A DNA stretch of 64,000 bases from Symsagittifera roscoffensis (Eukaryota > Xenacoelomorpha > Acoela > Convolutidae): assembly GCF_963678635.1 (NCBI RefSeq), contig NC_087062.1, forward strand, positions 45,024,395 to 45,088,394, given 5' to 3'. Under the pieces are notes generated by a model. It was given only the letters and a program-made list of their open reading frames with translations, made no database searches and was not told where the DNA came from. The position numbers were made by a program, and so were the translations under genes. How positions within the stretch are numbered: the first letter of the stretch is position 1; the number at the start of each line of letters is the position of its first letter. This document shows, one piece after another, positions 1-12,400 of the stretch.

Positions 1-229
1 ATTTATTTTGTGTATAAATTGCAGCTTTTGGCTCATATTAAAAACTGTTGTCTCTTTGAGAATAGTAGTTTTTAGCGGTCTACTGGCTTATTTTTGCAAA
101 CCACGTGAAACTGCTTGTCCATTCATTTTAAACTGAAAATAGTCATTTTAACCGGGTGAATTTATCTCCTAATTTTTCTTTATTAGAATTTATTTATTGT
201 TAAAACAAACATTTTTTGTTTACTTTTCA

Positions 230-366
230 GTTTATCATATGAGTGTGCTTCACAAATCAATTTTATTCGAGCCGTAGCGATGGAAATTCGATGGAGTTCC
301 AGTGGAGTTATTTAAATCGATAGAAATTTCAAATCTTGATAAGTTGTTGTCTTTGTGTGAATCAAC
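230..366 (+). promoter_or_regulatory. Probable 5' UTR of ARFGEF3
   Basis: A pyrimidine-rich AG (acttttcag, ending at 229) directly precedes this stretch. The UTR could therefore start at a 3' splice site, either cis-spliced from an upstream non-coding exon or trans-spliced. No promoter element is evident in 1-229. Confidence 0.3.
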
Positions 367-451
367 ATGGAGACAGCGCTGTGTCTGTTGGCGAAGGATC
401 CGGCAGTTGCCAAGAACAAAGCCATCAAGGAGTCATGCACAACTGCTGTCG
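367..451 (+). CDS. ARFGEF3: ARFGEF3 exon 1 (residues 1-28)
   Basis: The ATG at 367 starts METALCLLAKDP and runs into KNKAIKESC, which matches the BIG3 N-terminus in content and distance from the start. The donor is g|gtaaga and the exon ends in phase 1. An upstream ATG at 302 is in another frame and was not used. Confidence 0.88.
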
Positions 452-3400
452 GTAAGAACAAATCGTTTATATCACTTGCTAGAGCAAGTAACGTGTAATC
501 GAGAACAAGACTCCCTTTTATCCATTAAAAATGTTTTCTTACAAATCTTAGATTTTGCGCTTTTTAAGAAAACCTAATTAATTTCAAGGTGTCTCCCCAC
601 TTAGTCGCGTGGTAAAGCGCGTGCCCGGGGATCATATAGTCGGGTTGAGTTACCGGTCGGACTTCGTTTCATTTTCGATGAGTAAATGTTCGTTTTTTTG
701 CTTAATTTTTCTCATTAAAACGTCTTTCAAATTTGTACCTACTTTAATTTTGTATAATTCCTTTATTTGTTTTCCATTTTTGTTCGATTCGTTTTTCTTT
801 TCTTTTATTGGCATAATGGTTTATTACCCTTGCGATAAGCAAGGGTATTGCAATCGGGTAGTGGATTTTGTTTACCGTAAATAACTTTGTTCACATAACT
901 TTTCTGGACTCATCTGTAGTGGTACCTTGTTTCATAATTATTTAAGTTTTTAGCGTTCCCAGCTCACTTAGCCTGGAAGTAGCGAATCCGCCTGAGAAAT
1001 ATTCTGTTTCAATTAAAATTGTAGCTCAATTATTTGTCTCCTTATCTTTTATTGGCGTATTTGCCACATTTTTGAATCGTTTTGGTGGCACTTTCTTATT
1101 AAAGTTGCTTTGAGTGTTTGATTTACTCCTTCAACTTGTATTTTTACTTACCTTGACTTCGTATTGCTGTTTTTGTTTGACTTAGAAATTTATTCGACCC
1201 ATAATATTTCGGCCTTTTTTTGTTTATCGATTTAGTGGTCCAATTTTGCATCGTTTCAAAGGAAACACAATTTACAATCTGCTCCGCACTTTTTAAGTTG
1301 GTTGCACTGTACCTTTACCACTCGGTTTGTTGAAATCTCGTTTTGTTTTTTTGTTTTTTTTCCGGTTCAATAGGTTTTGGCTTGTTTGATATAGGCTTAG
1401 TAGCTTCGTTTTGCGTCATTTGATGCGCTGAAAAAGTTTGTGTGCCTGTGTGTGTCATGAGGGGAAGGTATACGTAAAATTTTTAAATTTGTTTTGATTT
1501 TAAGAAGACGAGCTCAGGTGTTTTTGGCTTTGTCACCGCCTGTTTAGTTTTGTTCCGATGCTGATTTTGTATTTTTGTTTGATCATGTTTTTTTACAACT
1601 ATTTTCTTTCATTTTGAAAGATCTAGTTGTATTGCAAGTATTGCCAATCTCAGCTCACCTCAGTGTTCAATTTTGCTGGTTCGTTTTTATGCAGACTTTT
1701 ATGCTTTTGGATATGAATAATAGTGGATATGAAAATTTGCTCAGTATTCGGGGGATTGTTTAGCGACGCGTTTTTGTCTCATTGAACATCAGCAATGCTA
1801 ATGGTGTGCAATGAACATCAGCAATGCAATCTTGAGCTTGTTTTATCGCAAAAGTTACGGAGCTCCTTTTCTCCTCTGACAACCAAGCGATAACTGAAAG
1901 TTATTGAATGAAGATTTGAGAAAGCCAATTTGTTTTTTGGAAGATGGTAATTACCCTTGCGATAGGTAAGGGCAACGGTATTGCAACCGGGTACAAGGTT
2001 TTTTCCCGTAAATAACTTTGGTCACAGAATGGTTATTTTAGGAATGGTAAATTTCAAGACATGCTCAATTTCTTGGAAGTTTAATTAAAAGTACCTCATG
2101 GTAGTTAAGTTAATAGGTGGAGTTCGCTTGGGACAGTTATTATTTTCTCAGATAAATTCAATGAAAAACTTAGATTTTATCGGATTCATAGTTTTCGTCT
2201 TAGTTTCCGTCGTTTCATTTTCCGATTTTTTATTATCTGGTACTAGTTTTTATCAACCTAATTTGTTAAGCATGGATTTTACTTTCATTGTATTTTTTTT
2301 GCGATAATTGGAAGTTGTGTAATTTGTCGTTTTACTACGTATGATTTTGAATAAGTTTTTTTTCGGCTAATGTTGCATCGGCTTCGTCAACTTATATTTT
2401 GTAATTTGGACAGCAAAGATTTCCTGCTTAACAAAATCAGGTATTCTAAAAATAAAATGGTATAGGATTGGGTTTTTTTTTCTTTTTTGAGACGCATTCG
2501 GATTTTTTTATTTTTAAACAAAATTTTAGTTTAGTAGAAAACTACTCTACCGAATTTCAAAAAAATCGGATCAAAGAAAAGAGCGTCTATTCCCCTATGT
2601 GCCTGCTTAAACTCCGTGGGTCTTTGTACTTTAGTGTACTGTCTACAGCCTTCGAAAAAGTGTGTGGGGAGGGAGAATGTTAAACCCATATTTTTGGACT
2701 TTTTTCTTCGTTTTCTCCCAAATTCAAGATATTGGGGTTCAGTAGATAGATTGCGTTAGGGGAAGCTCATCTGCTTAGTGGCTATGCCAAAAAAATTTCA
2801 GCAGAAAGTTTTGGCACTCGGAATGTCAATAATTGGTTTTTGTACCGTCTGTTGAAACTATTTGACTGACTTTTTTTCGAAAATGAAACTCTCAAATCTT
2901 CAATTTGCGTTCAATCGACTCAGATTTTTACACAAAAAGGTATGATTCATGGAACAGTAAAGTTTTTGATTTTTTAACCCTTTTTTGGAAACTCTTTGAC
3001 TTCTCGAAAACTACCCTGCCAATTCTTACGTTAAGTTCTCAGGTTCAATCAGAAACCCGGTTTTGTTATTATTGTTTGTTTAGGCGCTGATGGATTTCGG
3101 AAAATCAAGTGTTTGAACTTTTGACCGTGTTTTTCAAATCTTTCTGATTTTCATAGGAACTATGCTGTCAAATTTGAGATGAAGGGTTCAATCGAAAGAA
3201 CCGGTTGGGAGACATTTTCCTACAGAAGCGGCGACTCCTTTTTTTTGTGAGAAAATTTTTATGTATTTGGGAAGATAGCAATTTCTTAAAAAGTTTCCTT
3301 CTTCTCACTTACTTAAGTAGAAAAGCAACTAAGGTTTCGGTAAAGTCCATTTTTTGAAACTACCCATTACATCCAGCTTAAGTAAAACAAATTCCACAAA

Positions 3401-6400
3401 ATTATCAAACATCTATCTACATGTTTTACTCGTCCCCTTGTATTTTTTATTGAGTATACGAACGTTTTGGTTTCTTTGGTTTTTTTCATGTTTTTTCTAC
3501 TTATTTTTTTTTGAACAAAAGTGGCACCTTATTGCGCCGCTTGGTGAGATAAAAAAAACGTGTGTGTTTTTTATGCGTGTTTTTTGTGGGGGGACTTAAA
3601 ATTTGTTAGAGTATTTAAGTTAAGTATGAAAACTTTTTTGTCGACTCAACGAGTTTCTGCTCAAGTATCGTCGGCTTTGCTACTTACCGCTTTGAAAGTT
3701 TTGTCGCAATGTAAATGTCGCAACCGAAGACAATTTGAGACAAACAAAGGAAAATTTTGGTAGATCTAGGTATTTCTTGTTTCGACTTAGCGGCTAGTGG
3801 CGTTGAGTTTCGGCTCACCTCTGCATAGTTATTCCTTTTAATGGAGCGACAGTGTGTAAAATGCACGATCTTCAACATGAAGGTCGTGGGTTGAATCTCG
3901 CTTCGACCACGGTTGGAGTGGTCCCAGAGTCATCCGGTGGGACCAGGTGCGGTGAAATGGATGCCATCTGTCGCCCCCATGGAAGCAAGGGGCAAGGTTG
4001 TAAAGAGAAAGCAGGGCAGGTGGCAAATTTAAAAATTTTACTTAAAAGTAAATTATTTTTGCCCATAATAATGATAATAATAGATAGAAATTGAAGACTA
4101 CAGTGTCAAGCCGTTTGCTCATAGTTAAAAACCATAGTTTTTGTGAGCTTAGAGTTCAATCGTGTAGATACGTCGTGAACGCATTAAGTGTTTAGAATTG
4201 CTGGAGAACGAGGAGCAGGTGAACATGATTCCGAAAACAGAGTTGAGAACAACGAGCATGGTGCCCCTTCTTCTGGCACTGGACTCGAAGAACAGCAAGC
4301 TTTGTGGGTATGCGATCGATGGTCTGAAGAAGCTAGTCACCGATGCCAGGTTTTTCTCCCTCACTCAGGAGGAGAAGTACGAGGAGCAGATGACGGCACA
4401 GGTGCTCAGCTGTCTCAACAGTTGTCCACAGCTGCCAGATGATGTGCTGGTCGCAATCATGAAGGTCAGTTACAGTCACCTATCAGCAATTTTTATGCAA
4501 TACATTGGTGACCACAATAGACACAATCGGCCGGGACTGCTGCTGAAGTTTCATATCCAAAAATGTGCAGTAGCTAGTCCCAAAATTTGTTGCACATTTT
4601 CAATAAAAGTTATAATGTAATACTGTTCACTCTTCTGTATTTCGGTTCCGTCTATAAGTGACAAAAGTAGAACTCATTGTTGTACGTTTAATTTGTGTTA
4701 TAGTTTCTTCTCAATTTCTTCAATTCTGACGCCTTTCATATTACAGAAAGAAGCATGTGTTCAGCCGTTGAGGTGAGTTTTGACTACATTACTCAAACTT
4801 CGCATGAAATGTCACGTTCTGGCTAATACTGGTAGCGAGATTTTCGGTTGCGATGTTTTTCAGCTATGCTTGGCAGTGCAGAAAACGAGTCTCCTGAGTG
4901 GTACCAGGACTGCCATCAGAGGCACTCTTCTTCAGATGATCAGCAACATCTGCTACCAGCTGCACGATAAGAAGTCCAGCTGTGCAGCCACTATCAAGTC
5001 CCAACTAAACGCCAGGCAGTCTGAGGCCCAAATGGATGTACCACTATGTACCGGGTGCAACAAGGCGGCAGAAAATGAGGAAATCACCGAAGAGGGATAT
5101 CATCAAACTGAAAGCAATCAGTTTTCGGCTGAGCTGGAAAGTCATCACTTTGTGCATGCTCAACAGAAGGGCATGAATTTACTACGCAATGACGTAATAG
5201 AAACCCTTAAATATTTAGTAACGAAAGTGGAATCCTTTCAAGAATCATCAAACTCATCCACGGTGGTACTGAATTCGCAGAAATTGGAATTATGTCTCGA
5301 TAGTTTACTTACAGGGCTCCGATGTCTGCCAAATTCCATCAATTGTTCACCCCAGTTCCTTGAGTTTGTTTGGCAGAATTTGTGCCCAACTTTAATATCA
5401 ATTCTTGGAAACCCAAGAAACCTGAAGACGGTATCAAATACGCATGAGGCTAGTGAGAATGTAGCGACGGGTTCGAGCAAAGGGTCAATAGCAGGTCCAG
5501 TAGTTGGTGGGTCTTCAGCTTACGAACTGGGAAGAGGTTCTGGCGTGTCGAGTTCTCCGCCAAACATGATTGGATCTAACGCGAGGTAATGAGCGCGAGA
5601 CTCATTGCATGATACACAAGCAATGAAATAAAATCCAATAATTGATTTTTCATTCACCTCTGTCCATCATTTCACTGATTGTTCAATTTTGTTAATGAAT
5701 TTGGCTCTTTTCAATTTTTGTTTTTTTAATCCAGGGCTGATGTTTTCATTACGAGTGAGTTTTTATTTGAGTAAATTTTCTTAACGTGTAATATTCAATG
5801 TTTGCATGGATCTAGCTTCTTCAAACTGTTTCGAATGATGTCGAAAAAAGTTGCTATCAATTCTGAGTGAGTATTAACTAGTATCTACGCTCTGTTGATT
5901 CTTTTCTGTGCTCCTACTCGATGTGTTGGTTAAATATGGGTTAAAAGTATCATAGCTGATTTGCCGACAAATACTTTGTACCTCAACTTCATGCAGAGCT
6001 ACGTGGGTAAAGGCTCCCTGCAAAACAATTCTGGTTACGGCACAAAACTCACCATGAAACGTAACTGTGTAACCTCAAGCAGAAGGAAATGATTCCAAGG
6101 AACCTGCCTAATTTGGTTGAGTTATTGATGTTTTCTATAATCTAATGATTTGATCCCAAGTATGGTAAATTTGAGTTTTTCTGCCATTTAAGAGAATAGA
6201 GCGTTTCATTGAGTAAAAAACCACTCGCCTAAAACTGTACTGCGGATGTGGTAAAACTGCAAGGGTTGGTTGGTCGATTCAAAGACCCAACCAGAGTTGC
6301 TTTTCTTTTTCTCGAAGGAGATGTCCTTACTCAATTTAGAAACATCTATGCCATTGCGGGCGAGCTGCTTCGACTGGTTGGATGTCTCAGTTCGATGCGT

Positions 6401-9400
6401 CCAGTGCTGCAGAGTATGTTCCACAGAATCCTGCTGTTTCCCCCGCCCAACTACAGGCTGGAGGCACTGAGGGCAGTCAATGAGTACTTCCAGAGCCCGA
6501 TGAGGGTGCTGGACATATGTGGACCCACTATTCAGGACACCCGCGTCAATGAGAACAGGGCTAGGAGAGACTACGACACTGATTTGCTCAAGCTGTTAGT
6601 CTATCTTTTCATGTGTAATGAATGTGCTGACTCGTGGAAATCTTCATATCTATTATCTAGGGACTTAACAGTTGTGAAATTCGAAGAATGTTAGCAATTA
6701 CCTTATACGGTCGCCAGTACTGAAGAAAAAGAACATAAAGATGCGGAGATAAACAGACTATTTGTAAATTATTTAGCATTATGGATGGAATCTGCGAGGC
6801 AGTGTACAGCTACAACTCTCATGTGAGCAGTGAGGCAGTTGGTTGCATTGTGTCCTTCTTGACCACTCTGGGCAAAATCAGTTGGGGTGCAGGGTTCCAG
6901 CAGTACCAGATAGACGAGATCATCTCGAGATGGGCGGATAATCTGGAGCTGATGAGTCCAGATGAGATGTCGGTCAAGACAAAAAAGTTCGTGAGGTTTT
7001 CTAAAGAGCTAGTTCAGAAGAGAACGTTCAACACACACAGCCGAGCTGACGAGGACTTATTTCGGTGAGATAATTTGAGCTAACATTGTCAATTACTCTA
7101 TGGAATTTCTATTTTCTCAACTGTTCATGTCGAAGGGCACACATTTTGACCAACTTTTGGAACAACAGTTAGACATTTGCTTCGAATTACTCGGTTTTTC
7201 TCTTTTGAAAAATTGTAATTATGTTTTATCGTACCCTTTTAGCGTTAATCGCGAAATGAGTTTCTTTTCTGTCTGTTAAACTTTCTATCGTTCAAATCTG
7301 ATAATTTTACCAGATTCATTATGGATCAATTTGTTCATGGTAGGTTTCCGTATTGCAGGAGAGAGTTCGGTTCGATGCAACATGACAACGAGGGAGCATT
7401 CGACGAGGAAATTATAGCAATAGGTCAGTTGGATCGACCTTATTCTCAGTCCTCGTCCACTAATAGCAACAGAGATACGAGGGAAAGAGTGGATGAAGCA
7501 TACGAAGATGTGGACATCACAGATGTTCTGAAGCAGGGACTTGGTGGACCTCAGGGGGGAGAAGGGAGGGTGTCCAGTGCGTCGAGTGACCAGAATTCAA
7601 GCGAATCCATTGTCCTGCCCCCAGGTCAGTCAGGCAACCAGATTTAGCTAATAAATGAAAAAATGAGTAAATAAACAAGATGAGACTTGAAAGAAAATAA
7701 TGTTAATAAACGCCAAAATAATAAAAGAACGAGAAAACAATTTATCGGAAATGATACAAATATAAAATAGTTCTTCACAAATCCGTGAACAATTCGAGTA
7801 TATTCAATCATTTAAGAGCTAAAAAGCTATAAATTAAAGCTAGGTAATTTTTCAGCAATTAGCACAGAATATTGCCAGCACAGTTTTGAAGTTTCGATTT
7901 TTTAAAAAATTTTTATATATTTTTTAATTCGGTTTTTGTACTTCGGCTCTGGTTTGGTTTTCGCGTGCTATTAGATGTGTTTTAGATGTGTTGAAAATGG
8001 GCAAGAATTAGGTAAGAAAGCTGAATAGGCAATTTTTTCGGCTTATCTAAGTTTTGATCATCCGATTTATGAACTTCGTTTTATGTTGCTGGTAAACTAA
8101 CTCTGATTTTGTATAATTTCCTTTTTTTTCAGCTTACAATGTTTACTCGGCTTTTAGTATTATGGCTGATGTTATATTCTCTTTGTCACTTCATATTGTG
8201 CTATTTGAATTTGAAAACAAATTTTCATACGTGTGTAAACCAGGATCGCGGGGTATGCGAAACTTGAAAAGATTGAAAAGATTTATGACGATAATTTCGA
8301 CCCATCAGGTGTCTACTCAAGTCTTGTTGGTCAATTACCGCTTCTTACATTTTATTTCAATGCTCATTTAAAACTGCCAACTTTTCTCGGCATATTTTTT
8401 TCAAAGTTATTTTGTCGAACGTACCATTAAATTTTTAGCCTCTGTGACTTAATTGACATTCAAGAGTTTGGGGTGTGGACAAATCACCATTTTCTAACCG
8501 GCTTGTTTCAACACTTAATAATTTTTTGCCAGCGTTTTTTGGGAATCTAAATCAGATTGAAAAGCCTAAAAAATAAATACAAGGTTGTATTCATCTATGC
8601 AATTACAGTAGCATTAAATCCATCATTTCGCAAGTTCATTGGTAATGGCAATTATTGGTAATGGTTTCCTTAACAGGACTGACTACTATAACCAAAAAGG
8701 TAAACAAGATTGTGAACAAACCACTATTTACCGCTTTCAACCCATGCTTGCGGTTAAATAATAAATAAGACCCCAACCCTAAATTAAGATTCACTTCTGA
8801 CTTTTGCTTTCAACTTCAACAGTTCTTGATTGAAACAAACAAAAAATGTATCTTTAATTCAATTTTGAATATATCAAAAACTCAGAAAACGAAACAATGC
8901 CTGACTCTTCAGCAATTGCTTCCAAAATCGGAACAAAAATCATCGAAGTAATTTTTTATGAACTAAGATTTTTATATTCTGAAGTCTAGAAACTGCTCAG
9001 CAGCATGGATCCAAATATTGAGAGCTTTCCCCTGAAAGCTTTCCCTGATAAATTTATCGTTTTCTACTAGCTCTGTGGAAATAACAAACTTGTATCCGAT
9101 ATCTTAAAATTTCATTCGATGAGAGTAGTGGTTCAACGGATAACTTCTTGTTAAATTTTAAGATTACCAATCAATTGGCTTAAATGGCGTTTAAAATTTA
9201 CGCGGACTAACATGAGCATAGAAAATAAACAAAAACTTATCAAGTTTTGCAGCCCAGATGTTTCAGCAGCTGAAAATCACCCTTTCTTTCCTTGTTTCTC
9301 GACCGACACTTGCAATGATTTGTTTGAGACTGAGTATAAGTTTGTTTCGATTTTCCCCTTCTGCAGTCTGAGGAAATCTGCTTGTTGTTTTGGTCTACTG

Positions 9401-12400
9401 CATTTTGGGGGTATAAACGAACTTGGAATGGATTCAGTAGCTTACTTTGGCTTTAGTAGCGGCTTCGTTTGATTTGGAATCAGAAATTAATTGCACTGGT
9501 AAATTTATAGGTATTTCCTTGTTTATAACTGACACCGTTCTCTGAGGCGCTTTGCTTTTCTTGATAGGAAGAGATATATAAATCCGTGGTATATCGAAAC
9601 AGTTTTAATTATGTTATCAAGTTTTATAGCCTTTGCAAAAACTTAGTTTCAAATTTACCAATTGATCAGATTACACTACTGTATGAAAATGAAAATATAG
9701 AAAATCAGAGTCTTTTCCAATCAGGTTAGTTTTCAAATTAAATCGCACAATGACGTATCTAGCTGCATTGAATTTCAACCAATAAAAAACTATCGTTTTG
9801 CGGCATGATTATGAAATTAATAGTTGCATCGAAATCTGTCCTATTAAAAACCGTCCTTTGGCGGCATGATTACAAAACTTTAACTCTCGGGTAAACGTAT
9901 TTGATCATGTCTGAACAAGTTCTTTTCCGCGCGCGAATTCGCAAAATCTTAAATGTATCGGTTATGTACGGCTCTCCTGATTAATTATTACACTACTAAG
10001 GTTCTTCTGTTGTAACACGAAATTTTTCTACCAATTTAACAATTTTTGGGCCAGCTTGTTTCTGCCTTATTATGTCACCAAACATGATTTATATCTGCTA
10101 ATTTACTAAAGAGCATTCGATACTGCTTGACAATTACACGAGCACAGCAAGTGTGATATTTATTTTTTTGTGATACTACAAGGTTACTTCTTTTCTACCT
10201 AAGTCGCACATAATAGTGCTCTTTTCGTTTGGTTACACTTTTGCGGCCTGCACTATTGGTAGTTTAATAGTCTGTTTTTTGGCATTCATTGAGTAATAAG
10301 TTAACATAGATGATTATCATTTTTTAGATTATCAATTGAACCGAAAGAAGCTATTTTTTTAAATAAAACAGTACAAAAATCGAATTTGAGTTTCAGAAAG
10401 TTTCCTCAGAAAAGTGTTTCGCAAAACTTTTGAAATGCATAATTTACACCCAATGGGGCTTTATAAATTCCAATTTATTACATGCTAAGGGACTTTTTGG
10501 CTGCATGTAATTGGCAGTTTATTAGCACATCTAGCTGCCTTATTGGTGGCTACTGTTAGCAAGGTTCCAGAGGCCTGTGGCGCAGATGCAAGGACGTAAG
10601 ACTCCAAATGTTGAGGTCGGAGGTGCAATCCGAAACAGCAAAAGTTTTATTTTTCAAGTCGTACTTTCTCTTATTTCGCTTTTCAGAGCTGTTTTTTTTT
10701 GTCGTTTTCTTGCTTGTGCTTACGAAGTGCAGCGTCGATTCTGTGTTGTTGTTAAGAGCTTTTTTTGTTAGTCGTTTTTGCTTAGTTCCTTTTTGAAAAC
10801 TCAACTCTCGAAAAGCAGAGATGTTAAGTTCACGAAAAACGCGATCGTCTTCTAGTTGCAAAAATGAATTTTAATTGTCAGGTTTCCCAGCGGAGTAGAA
10901 AAATTCACCTATTGATCCAGTTTACTCGAATTAGTTGATGTTATCAAAAAAATTGTTAATGATAAATTTCTAGAACTTCAAAGAGCCTTAAGATTGTATA
11001 TTTTTGTCTTTTAAATTCGAAAGTTGAATCTTTTCCGAAAAAATTAGTCAGTATTTTTTCTTTTTCTTTGCATTCATGACTATTTTTCAAATGTATGTTT
11101 ATTATTCTTCTTTTGGGAATCTTCGGCACTACTTGCACAGCAACCGGCTGTCTTTCTGTTTGGTTGCGCACTCTCAGTTTTTATACGGCGTAGTGTATTA
11201 GTACGAATCTTCTGTTTTCTAACCTAACTCGCAAATTAAAGTGATCATTAAAAGTGTTCTATTATTTGATGATAATTTTACTTAAATCACAATCTGTAGC
11301 ATTCGAAATTTCATAGCATCTTTTCTCTGCTTCATTTGTGGCCAGTGCTTGTGATTTATTAAGCATCCGTGGCTAAGTGGTTAGTGCGTGAGACTCAGTC
11401 TCTAGGTAGCATTGGAAATTTCGTAGCATCTGTTCTCTGCTTTATTCGTGGCTAAAGTTTGAGATTCATTAAGCGTCCGTGGTTAGTGCCTGAGACTCAA
11501 AATCTCTTGATCGCTGATCGAATCCGTGACGTAGCCGAATTTTTGATATTTCGAGGCTTATTTCTAATTTTTCTTTTTGCGCTTTATAGAGCTGCTTTTT
11601 ATTGTGTTTTGGCTAGTGTTTGCGAAGTGAAGCGTAGCTTCGCTTCTGCGTTTTTTTGGCGCTGTGATTGTAGTATTTCGATTTTTGATGTCTTTTAGAC
11701 CAATGTTCATTCAAGTGTCAATGAAAATTTTGAATTTTTCTTTTTCAGTCACTTTTGTGCTCTCGGAAAAAGTCAAATAACTTCAAATACATTTACCAAA
11801 TGAAAGGCAAGTTGCATCTCAAATAACAAAATTTTCACTAGTGCAGTTCAGTTTAATGATTTTCCAGTGGACTAATGAAATAACCTCAAGTTTAATGTTT
11901 TTTTTAATCAAAAAAGAGCTTCAAAGTGGTGTATGATATCTGTTAAATTCAGAGTTGGAAGTTTTTCAGAAACTCAGTTGTTTTACTCGATGTCATGGAA
12001 TTCATTAACACCTTTTCAGCTGTTTTTTTTACGCAATTTTATGAATTTTAATGCCCTGATTACGCTAAGCGATAGCATATAATTCTAATGTTTAGCCCCT
12101 GTCATTGGATGTCTAAAAAACATCGAGGAAATGTCTCTAGCCGAGGAACTCAAGAACTCAGCAAAAGTTCAGTCTAGCAGCCTGTCGTTAAATACCGCCG
12201 GAGCTGGGGAGGCACTAGCGACAGACTTTAGCCATGTGCTGGACTCCCCTGACGAAGATGAAGAACAGTCTGTGAATGTAAGTGCTCTTACTACAAGTGT
12301 TTGCAACCCCTCAATTAAGGTAATTATTAGTTAGTTTAAACTTTTAAAATGGTTTAATTGGGCTGTGGTTTCTGATCACATCGTTTCAGTTCATCTGAAT

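Larger units (their letters stand above)
452..4195 (+). other. ARFGEF3 intron 1, repeat-bearing
   Basis: This 3.7-kb AT-rich intron has no supported gene. It holds two tRNA-like SINE heads (about 593-700 and 3840-4035), two copies of an 80-bp repeat and an old dispersed repeat at about 2468-3320, all listed separately. Confidence 0.75.
7625..12095 (+). other. ARFGEF3 intron 7, repeat-bearing
   Basis: This 4.5-kb intron holds a short tandem duplication at about 9770-9870, a SINE at 10571 and a 110-bp duplication with tRNA-like heads at 11298-11660. No gene is supported. Confidence 0.7.

Noticed and set aside
302-577. 91-codon plus-strand frame overlapping exon 1
   Set aside because: It is in a different frame from the BIG3-like exon, crosses the exon 1 donor and has no recognisable content.
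593-700. Functional tRNA gene
   Set aside because: The stems do not pair well and box B is degenerate; a SINE head is a better explanation.
7321-7358. Earlier start of exon 7 at 7314 (ttaccag|attc) adding FIMDQFVHG
   Set aside because: It would also keep frame, but the acceptor at 7358 gives the FR-RRE sequence that matches BIG3.
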